Below are positions 52,502-61,682 of a stretch of DNA of 64,000 bases, one piece after another; position 1 is the stretch's first letter, and every line of letters begins with the position of its first letter. Under the pieces are notes generated by a model. It saw only the letters and a list, made by a program, of their open reading frames with translations. It was not told the DNA's origin and did not search any database. The position numbers and the translations under genes were made by a program. The stretch is from Motiliproteus sp. MSK22-1. Its GTDB lineage: Bacteria; Pseudomonadota; Gammaproteobacteria; Pseudomonadales; Balneatricaceae. Where the stretch lies: positions 91,757 to 155,756 of the forward strand of contig NZ_MIEQ01000049.1 of the NCBI RefSeq assembly GCF_001968815.1, read 5' to 3'.

Positions 52502-55500
52502 CTAAAATTCTTCCCACTCGGAATCGTCTTCCTGATAAGTAGACGTCTGGGCACTGGTTTTATGAGAGCTGACTACCTGACTGGGAGGCGGAGTGGCCTT
52601 CTTTACGCCTCTATCAGGAAACTTTGCGACGCTGCCATGGGGCACAGAATCTGCACTTTTTGGCTGTTGTTGGGCATCTTCGCTATCTGTGCTGAAGAAC
52701 TCCATCAATCTCATCATATGCTGTGCTTGCTGGTTAACCGAATCGCTGGCAGCGGCGGTTTCTTCGACCAGGGCCGCATTCTGCTGGGTGACTTCGTCCA
52801 TCTGGGCAATGGCTTTGTTGACCTGTTCAATACCACTGGCCTGCTCCTGGCTGGCAGCAGATATTTCTGCGACGATATCACTGACTTTCTTAATTGACAG
52901 GACTATTTCATCGAGAGATTTACCAGACTCCCCAACCAGACGAGTCCCTTCTTCTACTTTCTCGACGCTATCGTTAATCAGTTCTTTGATATCTTTAGCA
53001 GCACTGGCGCTGCGCTGGGCCAGATTGCGAACCTCAGAGGCTACAACCGCAAAGCCCCTGCCTTGTTCTCCTGCTCTGGCTGCTTCTACGGCAGCATTAA
53101 GGGCTAGTAGATTCGTTTGGAAGGCTATTTCGTCAATGACACCAATGATTTCAGCAATTTTTTTACTACTTTGATTAATCGTGCCCATGGCTTCAGCCGT
53201 GTCACCAGCGACCTTACCACCCTGTTCTGCCTGATCTCGTGCGCTTGCGGCCAGTTGGTTAGCCTGGCGGGCGTTATCCGCGTTTTGTTTTACCGTGCTG
53301 GTCATCTGTTCCATGCTTGATGCCGTTTGTTCCAGACCGGCTGCCTGCTCTTCCGTTCGCTGGCTGAGAGTGGTATTACCTTGAGCTATTTCAGAAGATC
53401 CATGTGATATCTGGACGCCACTTTCCATGATCCCACCGACGGTGTCTCTAAGTTGATTCATGGTGGTGTTCAGGGCGTGATCCAAAGCTGCAAATTCACC
53501 ACTGAAGTCCCCCTTCATCGACTCTTTTAAGTTTCCTTCTGCAAGATGAGAAAGCACTCTTCTTACCTCTTTAATAGGCATCACCACAGTATCCAGCATC
53601 TGGTTAACACCGTCCCCTATGGTTCTCATAAATCCTTGATAGGTCTTTGTCTCCAGTCGTTGATCTAATTCACCGGCCAGAGCCTGCTGAATCAGAACTT
53701 CAATCTGGCGTTCAGCGTCCAGTTGCTCGGTGATATCTCCCCACTCTACAACGGTGCCGAGACGTTTCCCTGATTCATCAACCACAGGGTTGGCCGACAG
53801 GGAAAAATGGCGGTCTCCAATTTTGATCTTACTGGCATAAGTTGTTTTTAGCTTTTCCAGAAGATTGCGCTGGTGAGCTGGATCCTTATGGAAACTATCA
53901 AAGTTGGTACCTACCAGACGATCTGTGTCGAAATTGGGCAGATCCTTGCGAATGTCCTCCTGTGCGTTGCGCATCATGTCGGTAACGGCATCATTCATAT
54001 AGATTATCTGGCCATTATTATCTGCGACCATCACGTTGGCGCTGACGTTATCCAGAGCCACTTGAATGCGAAGTGCCGCCGCTGCGTTGCTTCTTGATTC
54101 GCTGAGTTCATAACCGAGTTTGATCTTCATGCTGGTTAACGCACGCAAAACATCACCCGTTTCATCTTCACTTTCTTTTGAATTGGGGTCGGAAGTGAAG
54201 TCTCCTTCGGATATGGCTTCGAAATTTTTTATAGCCTTAGTCAGTGGCGTTGTGATGCCTCTTACCACCCTGATGGAGACCAGTAGCGTCATCAGTACGG
54301 TTAGTAATATAGCGCCCAGGGTTATGATTTGCTGCAAACGCAGATTATCAGCCTGTTCGTTGAGCCGGCCAGCCAGATGTTCTTCAGATAGGCTAAACAG
54401 GACAAACAGCTTGTCGATAATTGCCGTTCCCTGGCTGAAGTAAGTGGAGCTGTCAAGAAGGATAACTTCGGGTTTTAACAGTTCCTCGTCAACAGTTTTC
54501 AGAAAGTGTTCGGTGTTTTTGACAAGGCTTTCAGAGGCCCCGCCAAATTTTGCTTTTAGGGATGGGGCTTCTGCAAAGAGCGAATTGAAAAGGTTTTTTA
54601 TATCATGAAGTTCTCGCGAGGCAGCGTAGCTTCTTCTTAGCAGCTTATCCTGATCCTGTTTTGATATAGATCCTGATTGGGCTGCATTAGCCCCTGCGCC
54701 GCGAAGAATCCCAATATTATTTGCAAGTGGCAGCAGTTTATTGACGGTAATGCTTATAAAGTGTGAAGTTTCCAGGTTTGGGTCTACAACCATGCCTGAT
54801 TTTTCTGAAATATGGATGACAAAATCAAACAGTTTGCCGATCAGTTGGCTATGTTGACTGAAGTTATCTTCAGCATCGAGGCCGGGTAAGCGTTCGTTTA
54901 GTGCCAACCACTGATTTTTCAGCGTTTGCCACTCGTTAACCAGCCCTATCTGTGGGCCATATTCCTCATCAAGGCGGTCGATTTTAACCACTTGATCCTG
55001 GATAAGGTTTTGCAGCGACGAAAGTTGGTCCGATTGACTGGTGTCCCCGGATAGTAAGGCAGCGTACCTGCCTCTATGTTCTGCCATATGCTGCTGCATG
55101 ACACGTAGCGGGATGATGTACTCAATTCCGAGCACTTCTTTCTGAGCCGCGTTGATCGCTTCATTCTGGCTGTGAAGCAGTAAGTACAGCAATGCAAATA
55201 AGGGAATGAGAATGATGGCGATGGTCATTGATAGTTTTTGCCACAAGCGCAACCCGGAAAAAATGTTGAGCCTTGACAGTAGGCTTTTTTGATAAAGGCT
55301 GGCTTTACCGTCATTGATCTGTTGATAAAGTTTATCTGCTGCTTCGATTTGCTTTCGGGTCGGTTTGGTTCGAACGGACATAAAGCCAGTGACACGACCA
55401 CTGTCCTTGATAGGGGTGACATTTGCCTGAACCCAGTAATAGTCGCCGTTTTTACAGCGGTTTTTCACCATTCCTATCCAGGGGCGCTCGGCCTTTAGTT

Positions 55501-55714
55501 TGTCCCAAAGGTCCTGAAATGCTTCAGAAGGCATGTCAGGATGACGAACGATATTATGGCTTTTGCCTATAAGCTCTTCTCGTGTGAAGCCGCTGATTTC
55601 GATAAATGACTGATTAATATCAATAATCTGACCTTTTAGATCAGTTTTTGATACGATTTCATCACCCTCTTTTAGTAGTATTTCATTATCGGTCACTGGC
55701 AAGTTGGTTCTCAT
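52502..55714 (-). CDS. Large PAS-containing methyl-accepting chemotaxis protein with EWEEF tether
   Basis: 1070 residues. A cytoplasmic PAS domain (about 15-115, with [20 protein letters not shown] as in Aer-type receptors) precedes a transmembrane helix near 165-185. A helical periplasmic domain (about 185-455), a second helix near 465-485, HAMP, a second PAS (about 545-660), another HAMP-like stretch and a long MCP domain follow (tip [20 protein letters not shown] near 870). The protein ends SEWEEF, a CheR/CheB-binding pentapeptide. It sits between cheW and cheR. The combination of cytoplasmic PAS and periplasmic domain suggests it integrates two signals. Confidence 0.92.
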   Translation of the reverse strand: MRTNLPVTDNEILLKEGDEIVSKTDLKGQIIDINQSFIEISGFTREELIGKSHNIVRHPDMPSEAFQDLWDKLKAERPWIGMVKNRCKNGDYYWVQANVTPIKDSGRVTGFMSVRTKPTRKQIEAADKLYQQINDGKASLYQKSLLSRLNIFSGLRLWQKLSMTIAIILIPLFALLYLLLHSQNEAINAAQKEVLGIEYIIPLRVMQQHMAEHRGRYAALLSGDTSQSDQLSSLQNLIQDQVVKIDRLDEEYGPQIGLVNEWQTLKNQWLALNERLPGLDAEDNFSQHSQLIGKLFDFVIHISEKSGMVVDPNLETSHFISITVNKLLPLANNIGILRGAGANAAQSGSISKQDQDKLLRRSYAASRELHDIKNLFNSLFAEAPSLKAKFGGASESLVKNTEHFLKTVDEELLKPEVILLDSSTYFSQGTAIIDKLFVLFSLSEEHLAGRLNEQADNLRLQQIITLGAILLTVLMTLLVSIRVVRGITTPLTKAIKNFEAISEGDFTSDPNSKESEDETGDVLRALTSMKIKLGYELSESRSNAAAALRIQVALDNVSANVMVADNNGQIIYMNDAVTDMMRNAQEDIRKDLPNFDTDRLVGTNFDSFHKDPAHQRNLLEKLKTTYASKIKIGDRHFSLSANPVVDESGKRLGTVVEWGDITEQLDAERQIEVLIQQALAGELDQRLETKTYQGFMRTIGDGVNQMLDTVVMPIKEVRRVLSHLAEGNLKESMKGDFSGEFAALDHALNTTMNQLRDTVGGIMESGVQISHGSSEIAQGNTTLSQRTEEQAAGLEQTASSMEQMTSTVKQNADNARQANQLAASARDQAEQGGKVAGDTAEAMGTINQSSKKIAEIIGVIDEIAFQTNLLALNAAVEAARAGEQGRGFAVVASEVRNLAQRSASAAKDIKELINDSVEKVEEGTRLVGESGKSLDEIVLSIKKVSDIVAEISAASQEQASGIEQVNKAIAQMDEVTQQNAALVEETAAASDSVNQQAQHMMRLMEFFSTDSEDAQQQPKSADSVPHGSVAKFPDRGVKKATPPPSQVVSSHKTSAQTSTYQEDDSEWEEF

Positions 55715-55904
55715 AATATCTCCCTTTAGCGGGGTTCCCGCCCAATAAACTATTTCCTTGCGCCCGCTAATGCTTTGCAGAATAAGGTATCAGTAGCGTT
55801 AGAGCATTTAATGAGTTTTAGCGTCATTAACAGGCGTTATTGTTGAATTTCCCTTATCGCTTGTATCCGTGTTCTATGACGATCAGGCCGAGCTGTAATT
55901 TAAA

Positions 55905-56426
55905 TCATGCTCTACGCTCTGAGGCGACAGATAACGCGGTCATCTCTTCAGCGCTCAGTAAGTGGTCAATGTCGAGTAAAATCACCATTTTTTCTTCGAC
56001 TGTGGCGAGTCCGGTAATAAAATCGGTACTTATTACCCCTCCCATGTCCGGGGCTGGTTTTAATAACTCCCTTGAAATGGTATGGGTATCAGAAACAGCA
56101 TCAACCACCATACCCATAACCTGCTCACCTCGCTCGCTGGTAACATTGAGGACAATCACGACGGTTGTCGGACCATAAACCAACGCTTCCAGACCAAAGC
56201 GCTGTCGTAGGTCGATCACTGGGACAATGGTGCCTCTGAGATTGATAACACCTTTCATATAATTTGGTGTATTCGGTATTGGTGTCGTTGGACTCCAGCC
56301 TTTAATTTCATGGACTTTCAGAATGTCGACACCGTATTCTTCGCCCTCAAGGATAAAGGTCAGGTATTGCTGGTTTTGGTTAGAGGCAATAGCTGCTTCT
56401 TGCGATTGTATATTCTCGAAGTTCAT
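55905..56426 (-). CDS. cheW: Chemotaxis adaptor CheW
   Basis: 173 residues with the CheW fold: YLTFILEGEEYGVDILKVHE, PIPNTPNYMKGVINLRGTIV, PVIDLRQRFGL and MGMVVDAVSDTHTI. It couples CheA to receptor tips. It starts 3 bp after the cheA stop. A 190-bp gap separates it from the large receptor gene and holds the inverted repeat TTAATGA-N9-TCATTAA (55808-55830), which may mark an internal promoter or processing site. Confidence 0.94.
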   Translation of the reverse strand: MNFENIQSQEAAIASNQNQQYLTFILEGEEYGVDILKVHEIKGWSPTTPIPNTPNYMKGVINLRGTIVPVIDLRQRFGLEALVYGPTTVVIVLNVTSERGEQVMGMVVDAVSDTHTISRELLKPAPDMGGVISTDFITGLATVEEKMVILLDIDHLLSAEEMTALSVASERRA

Positions 56427-56429
56427 GAC

Positions 56430-58727
56430 TTATCCGGCCTTAAACTGGAGCACCTGGTGCCCGGTTTGTGAACTGTTATAAAGAGAGCTATTTTGAAGAG
56501 AGTTACTGTCAATATTCTGTTGTCGATTAAGGCGGAGCAGGCCTCCAACATCCAAAATTAATCCGACTCGACCGCTGCCTAAAATTGTGGCACCGGCAAC
56601 TCCCTCGACTTTTCTATAGTTTTCTTCCAGACTTTTGATAACAAATTGCTGTTGTCCAAGGAGACCATCGACGATCAGTCCGTAGGGTTGACCATTTGCC
56701 TCGACAACAACGACGAGATTTTCTTTTTCAGAATCTGTCGGTTGACCCATCACCTGGCGCAGACTGACTAAGGGGATGTAATCACCTCGAAAACTGTACA
56801 GGCGATCTTTACCAGCAATTGCATTGATTTGACTGACGGGGACTTGCAGGGACTCGACAATAGAAACAAGAGGAATGATGCAAATCTGTTCCCCCAACTC
56901 CACCTGCTGACCATCCAGTATGGCCAGAGTCAAGGGTAAAGAAATACGAAAACAGGAGCCTTTGCCGGATTCTGAGCTGATTTCAACACTTCCGCCCAGC
57001 TCGTTAATATTCCTACCGACAACGTCCATACCGACCCCGCGTCCAGAGAGATCGCTGACTTGTTCCGCAGTGGAGAATCCTGGCTGCATAATGAGATCAA
57101 AAATCTGTTTCTGCTCAGGAATTTCTCCTTCTCCAACCAGCCCTTTTTCCCGGGCCTTTCGTAAAATTTTATCAATATCAAGACCTTTTCCATCATCTCT
57201 GATTTCAATGATGATGTTTCCTCCCTGGTGGTAAGCTTCCAGGTCAACCCTTCCTGCTTCAGGTTTATTGCAGGATTTTCGATCTTCCGGCATTTCAATA
57301 CCATGATCGATTGAGTTACGAACCAGATGAACCAAAGGATCGCTGATCTTTTCCATCAGGGTTTTATCCAGCTCAGTTCCTTCTCCTGAGATCACCAGTT
57401 CAATTCGTTTACCTAACTGGGTTTGCAAATCGTGAACTAAACGCGGAAAGCGATTGAAGACGAAGCTGATGGGTAGCATTCTGATTTGCATGACATCTTC
57501 TTGAATTTCACGGGTATTTCGCTCCAGTTGAACCAGCCCTTCCTTGAGTCGATTGATGGTTTTCTGGTTTAAGGTCTCTATATTGTCGCTAACCTGACCC
57601 AACATCGATTGGGTGATAACCAGTTCTCCAACCCTGTTTATCAAGGTGTCAATTTTTTGGGTACTGACTCTAATTGAGTTGGTTTCGCCTCCTGTTCGGC
57701 GTTCTAGAGTACCCCGACGATCGGACTGCTTTCGTCGATCCCCCTGACGTCGATCTTCATCAGCTTGGCTTGCCGTTGGTGCTACCTCATCAGCCGTAAT
57801 TTTTGCGGGATTATCAGAAGATTGCATACCAGCTTCCGGACTCGTTATTGGAGTGGACTGGCTGCTGTCCGGTTGGACTGTGGCAGATGGCTCAGGGCTG
57901 GAAATCTCAGTGATTGAAGATTCAGAACTACTATCGGCTGAATCAGCAGCAGTCGCGCTGCCTAGAGAGGTGATGTTCAGCTCACAGTCATCTTCAACCC
58001 AGGCAAATACTTCCTCAACATCTTCTTTGGCTATATCTCCATACAGTTGCATGCTCCAGGATAGGTAGCATTGTTCTGGGGATAACTCCTGCCATAAAGG
58101 GACCTTTGAGCAGTCACACTTTACCTCCAGGTCACCCAGTTCTGTTAATGCACTTAGCATATGCAGAGGTTCGTTACCGGTCAGCAGCATGTGATCATGG
58201 GGGGTGAATAATATTTCCCAGCCATTTGTGACAGCGGCTTCAGCAACGGGTTTCTCATTGCCCGTTTTGGCCTCTCCTTCAGAGTTCGTTTGTTCGTTCT
58301 CCGCAGCCAAATCGGATTCTATGGGGGACGATTCCTCCTGACTGTTTCCTTCGAGCATACACTTGAGTTGCCGCTGAATATCCTGAATATCGTCAGGGAC
58401 TGTTGTGTCATCTTCCTGAGCCAGGTGTAACAGGTCTTTAATTGCATCGACAGATTTTAACAGGAGAGATTCCAGCTCGACGTTGATCGCGCGTTTTCCG
58501 CTGCGTAACTCATCTAGCAGGGTTTCCACTATATGGGTAAATTCGACGATGTTTTTAAAATTAAACATGCCGGCCCCGCCTTTTATGGAGTGGGCTGCAC
58601 GAAAAATAGCATGGAGCGCCTCGGTATCACTGGCATCGAGGATCAACAGGTGGGATTCCATTACTGCAAGCCCTTCAAAGCTTTCTTCGAAGAAAACTTC
58701 TCGGAATTGTGAGAGGTCGATACTCAT
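56430..58727 (-). CDS. cheA: Chemotaxis histidine kinase CheA
   Basis: 765 residues. HPt domain with phospho-His46 in AAHSIKGGAG, then a linker and a P2-like region, a long acidic/serine-rich linker (about 250-345), the dimerisation domain near RVSTQKIDTLINRVGELVIT, GHKL kinase domain (LVHLVRNSIDHGIE, IRDDGKGLD, SGRGVGMDVV) and a CheW-like regulatory domain (about 600-740). Active-site motifs are intact. It lies 5 bp after cheY. Confidence 0.96.
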   Translation of the reverse strand: MSIDLSQFREVFFEESFEGLAVMESHLLILDASDTEALHAIFRAAHSIKGGAGMFNFKNIVEFTHIVETLLDELRSGKRAINVELESLLLKSVDAIKDLLHLAQEDDTTVPDDIQDIQRQLKCMLEGNSQEESSPIESDLAAENEQTNSEGEAKTGNEKPVAEAAVTNGWEILFTPHDHMLLTGNEPLHMLSALTELGDLEVKCDCSKVPLWQELSPEQCYLSWSMQLYGDIAKEDVEEVFAWVEDDCELNITSLGSATAADSADSSSESSITEISSPEPSATVQPDSSQSTPITSPEAGMQSSDNPAKITADEVAPTASQADEDRRQGDRRKQSDRRGTLERRTGGETNSIRVSTQKIDTLINRVGELVITQSMLGQVSDNIETLNQKTINRLKEGLVQLERNTREIQEDVMQIRMLPISFVFNRFPRLVHDLQTQLGKRIELVISGEGTELDKTLMEKISDPLVHLVRNSIDHGIEMPEDRKSCNKPEAGRVDLEAYHQGGNIIIEIRDDGKGLDIDKILRKAREKGLVGEGEIPEQKQIFDLIMQPGFSTAEQVSDLSGRGVGMDVVGRNINELGGSVEISSESGKGSCFRISLPLTLAILDGQQVELGEQICIIPLVSIVESLQVPVSQINAIAGKDRLYSFRGDYIPLVSLRQVMGQPTDSEKENLVVVVEANGQPYGLIVDGLLGQQQFVIKSLEENYRKVEGVAGATILGSGRVGLILDVGGLLRLNRQQNIDSNSLQNSSLYNSSQTGHQVLQFKAG

Positions 58728-58732
58728 GATAG

Positions 58733-59095
58733 TTAGCCTAAGACGCGCTTGACGGTGGCAAGCAACTTATCGGGACTAAAAGGTTTTACCAGCCATCCAG
58801 TGGCGCCAGCACTTTTCCCTTGTTGTTTCATGTCCGCGGAGGATTCAGTTGTCAGCATCAAGATTGGGGTTAAGCGATAGCTGCTGATTTTCCGCAACTC
58901 CTTGACCAGCGTAATCCCGTCCATAATTGGCATGTTGACATCGGAAAGCACCAGATCTACCTGCTTCCCCTGCGCAGCCTGTAAAGCTTCCTTGCCATTG
59001 GTTGCTTCAATCACCTGGTGTCCAGAGCTTTTGAGAGTCATTGTTACCATTTGACGGAGCGTTGTGGAGTCGTCAACTGCAAGAATGGTGGCCAT
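58733..59095 (-). CDS. cheY: Chemotaxis response regulator CheY
   Basis: A 120-residue stand-alone receiver: acidic residues in LAVDDSTTLR, phospho-Asp in LVLSDVNMPIMDG (about 52), Thr in MLTTESS and Lys in WLVKPFSPDKL. It is the output of the CheA in the same operon. No CheZ or CheC phosphatase gene is present in the window. Confidence 0.94.
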   Translation of the reverse strand: MATILAVDDSTTLRQMVTMTLKSSGHQVIEATNGKEALQAAQGKQVDLVLSDVNMPIMDGITLVKELRKISSYRLTPILMLTTESSADMKQQGKSAGATGWLVKPFSPDKLLATVKRVLG

Positions 59096-59152
59096 AGTTT
59101 GATCTCTTTTATTTCGCTAGGTTAAATGGGACTAGGCTTATTGCCCATTGGT

Positions 59153-59437
59153 TTAACATTCCAGTTTCAGCTCTCTTACCAACCCCAGCATTCTGGCTGA
59201 GGTGCAGAGGCTGACCGAAGGGTTTATCCAGGCAACCTGAAGGCTCTGGATTTCTGAACTTTTTAGAAAAGACATAATGAGTTGCAGGCCGGCAGTGTCC
59301 GCTTTGCTGATGGCCTGTCCATTAAGGTTGATTTCTGAGTGCTGTAAAGCTTTATCAAGAAGGGGAGACAGGCTCTCCAGAGTATGAATTAATACTTCTG
59401 AGGGAAAGTCGACAGTAAATATGGTGTTTTTGGTCAT
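59153..59437 (-). CDS. STAS-domain protein at the head of the chemosensory operon
   Basis: 94 residues with a STAS core: NLNGQAISKADTAGLQLIMS and LQVAWINPSVSLCTSARMLG. The loop reads ADTAG rather than DSSAL, so threonine replaces the usual phospho-serine. STAS proteins of this short type often stand before cheY-cheA in cluster-II-like loci; the partner is unknown. Its leader carries a strong inverted repeat (59455-59482). Confidence 0.8.
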   Translation of the reverse strand: MTKNTIFTVDFPSEVLIHTLESLSPLLDKALQHSEINLNGQAISKADTAGLQLIMSFLKSSEIQSLQVAWINPSVSLCTSARMLGLVRELKLEC

Positions 59438-59454
59438 GGCGAGCTTCCTTTCTT

Positions 59455-59482
59455 CAGGTCTTAAGTTAGCTTTTAAGACCTG
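59455..59482. promoter_or_regulatory. 10-bp perfect inverted repeat in the chemosensory operon leader
   Basis: CAGGTCTTAA and TTAAGACCTG flank GTTAGCTT, 18-45 bp upstream of the first start codon. It could be a repressor site or an mRNA hairpin just before the ribosome-binding site (GAAAGGAAG). No T-run follows, so it is not a terminator. Confidence 0.55.
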
Positions 59483-59658
59483 ATCCCTAATCTATTGAGA
59501 CCGGTTGAATCTGCACTCTTAATTATATTAGTCGCAAATTTATAAGAATGTGTTGATAGTGTTAATTAAAGAAGTCAAAGATAAGAAAATCAAACCAGTT
59601 ACAGCTGTTTTTTCCTGCATTCCATTTCGGGTAAAAAAAAGCATAGCAGTAAAACAAG

Positions 59659-59689
59659 AAAACCGCAGACAATGCTGCGGTTTTTTTTT
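59659..59689 (-). terminator. Rho-independent terminator downstream of rpoD
   Basis: AAACCGCAG and CTGCGGTTT form a 9-bp stem around ACAATG. T-rich tracts follow on both strands (TTTTCTTGTTTT after the stem on the minus strand, nine Ts on the plus strand). It ends rpoD transcription 44 bp after the stop. Confidence 0.85.
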
Positions 59690-59732
59690 AAGCGGAGGAG
59701 CAGTAGAAAACTGCTGCCATAGAGATCAGAAC

Positions 59733-61553
59733 TTATTCATCCAGGAACCCGCGCAGATGGTCTGAACGTGTCGGATGACGCAGTTTACGAAGAGCCTTAG
59801 CTTCAATTTGACGAATACGTTCGCGAGTGACATCAAACTGCTTGCCTACTTCCTCCAGCGTGTGGTCAGTATTCATTTCGATACCAAAGCGCATCCGCAA
59901 TACTTTTGCCTCTCGACCTGTCAGTCCGGCAAGAACTTCGCGGGTTGCTTCGCGTAAACCTTCGCTGGTTGCGCAATCTGATGGCGAGTGAATAGTAACG
60001 TCTTCGATAAAGTCTCCTAGGCTGGAATCTTCATCGTCACCGATAGGCGTTTCCATCGAGATGGGTTCTTTAGCAATTTTAAGAACCTTTCGAACCTTGT
60101 CTTCCGGCATTTCCATACGCTCCGCCAGTTCCTCCGGCGTTGCTTCGCGGCCCATCTCCTGCAGCATTTGCCGTGAAATACGGTTCAACTTGTTGATGGT
60201 TTCTATCATATGTACCGGAATACGAATGGTACGTGCCTGATCGGCAATGGAACGGGTAATTGCCTGTCTGATCCACCAGGTTGCGTAAGTGGAGAACTTA
60301 TATCCGCGGCGATATTCGAACTTGTCCACGGCCTTCATCAGACCAATATTTCCTTCCTGGATAAGATCCAGGAATTGTAAGCCTCGGTTTGTATATTTCT
60401 TTGCGATTGAGATAACCAGACGTAGGTTTGCTTCAACCATTTCTTTTTTAGCGCGTCTGGCGCGTGCTTCACCGATAGACATACGGCGGTTAATTTCTTT
60501 GATTTCCGCCAGGGTCAGACCGCTTTCTCTTTCCAGTTCGATCAGTTTACGCTGTGCTCTCAGCAGTTCTATCTTGGAGGCGGCCAGGCGAACGGCATAG
60601 GGAGCGCCTCTGGCACAGAGCTTCTCAACCCATTCATTGTTCATTTCGTTGCCGGGGAATTCCTTAATGAATTCCTTGCGAGGCATACCCCCACGTAGCG
60701 TACAAATACGCATAATGTCGCGTTCTTGAGTTCGCAGGCGGTTTACGGCATCACGGACTTTTCCGACAAGGGCTTCAAATTGACGGGGAATCAGCTTAAT
60801 AGGAGCGAATAGCTCGCCTAGCTTTACCAGTTCTTCCTGGGCCTGCTTGTGGTCACGACCATACTTCTCAATGGCGAGTTCAGTGATCTCGTATTGAGCG
60901 GCGATTTCATCAAAGCGTTTACGTACTTCCTCTGGATCAGGACCGCGATTTTCATCTTCTTCATCGTCACCGCCTGCTTCATCATCCTCATCTTCATCAG
61001 TGATGATCGGCTTGGCTGGTGCGATTGTTATCTCATCATCAGGATCAATAAAACCGCTGAGTACGTCGGTCAGGCGGCCATCTTCTTCTAATGAGTCTGC
61101 ATAGGCACCCAGAACCTGAGGTATTACGGTGGGATAGCATGCCAGTGCTGACATGACGTTCCGCAACCCTTCCTCTATTCGTTTTGCCAGTAGAATTTCA
61201 CCTTCGCGAGTCAGAAGTTCTACGGTACCCATTTCACGCATGTACATGCGCACAGGATCGGTGGTACGACCAGCATCAGATTCGACCGATGCAAGCGCTG
61301 CCGCTGCTTCTTCAACTGCTGCTTCGTCGGCGGAGTCGCCCTCTGAAGTGATTAAAGAGTCGGTATCTGGCGCCTGTTCCGACACAGATATACCCATGTC
61401 GTTAATCATGCGAATGATATCTTCAACCTGATCGGGATCAGAGATATCTTCAGGCAGATGGTCGTTGACTTCGGCAAAAGTCAGGTAGCCTTGCTCCTTA
61501 CCTCGCGCGATAAGCTCTTTTAAGCGAGACTGCTGCTTTGAAGTGTCTGACAT
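59733..61553 (-). CDS. rpoD: RNA polymerase primary sigma factor RpoD (sigma-70)
   Basis: 606 residues, the usual length. Region 1.1 opens [20 protein letters not shown]; region 1.2 contains [20 protein letters not shown]; an acidic non-conserved region lies near 180-210. Regions 2.1-2.4 include [20 protein letters not shown] and [20 protein letters not shown]. Region 4.2 has [20 protein letters not shown], ending HLRGFLDE. It follows dnaG on the same strand after 129 bp, as in the macromolecular-synthesis operon of gammaproteobacteria. Confidence 0.98.
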   Translation of the reverse strand: MSDTSKQQSRLKELIARGKEQGYLTFAEVNDHLPEDISDPDQVEDIIRMINDMGISVSEQAPDTDSLITSEGDSADEAAVEEAAAALASVESDAGRTTDPVRMYMREMGTVELLTREGEILLAKRIEEGLRNVMSALACYPTVIPQVLGAYADSLEEDGRLTDVLSGFIDPDDEITIAPAKPIITDEDEDDEAGGDDEEDENRGPDPEEVRKRFDEIAAQYEITELAIEKYGRDHKQAQEELVKLGELFAPIKLIPRQFEALVGKVRDAVNRLRTQERDIMRICTLRGGMPRKEFIKEFPGNEMNNEWVEKLCARGAPYAVRLAASKIELLRAQRKLIELERESGLTLAEIKEINRRMSIGEARARRAKKEMVEANLRLVISIAKKYTNRGLQFLDLIQEGNIGLMKAVDKFEYRRGYKFSTYATWWIRQAITRSIADQARTIRIPVHMIETINKLNRISRQMLQEMGREATPEELAERMEMPEDKVRKVLKIAKEPISMETPIGDDEDSSLGDFIEDVTIHSPSDCATSEGLREATREVLAGLTGREAKVLRMRFGIEMNTDHTLEEVGKQFDVTRERIRQIEAKALRKLRHPTRSDHLRGFLDE

Positions 61554-61598
61554 AGAATTCCTATAGCCTGAGTGGAATAGTCAAAAAAATAGCCGCAC

Positions 61599-61604
61599 AT
61601 TATA
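61599..61604 (-). promoter_or_regulatory. Candidate -10 element for an rpoD-proximal promoter
   Basis: On the minus strand CTATAATG holds a perfect TATAAT about 45 bp before the rpoD start, in the dnaG-rpoD gap. No good -35 hexamer is seen at 17 bp. An internal promoter here would resemble the arrangement known in E. coli. Confidence 0.4.
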
Positions 61605-61682
61605 GACGTAGATGAACGGGAATGCCATAGTATCAGGCAGCCTTCCATTACATGGATTCAATAAATGGATACATGTAGTTAA

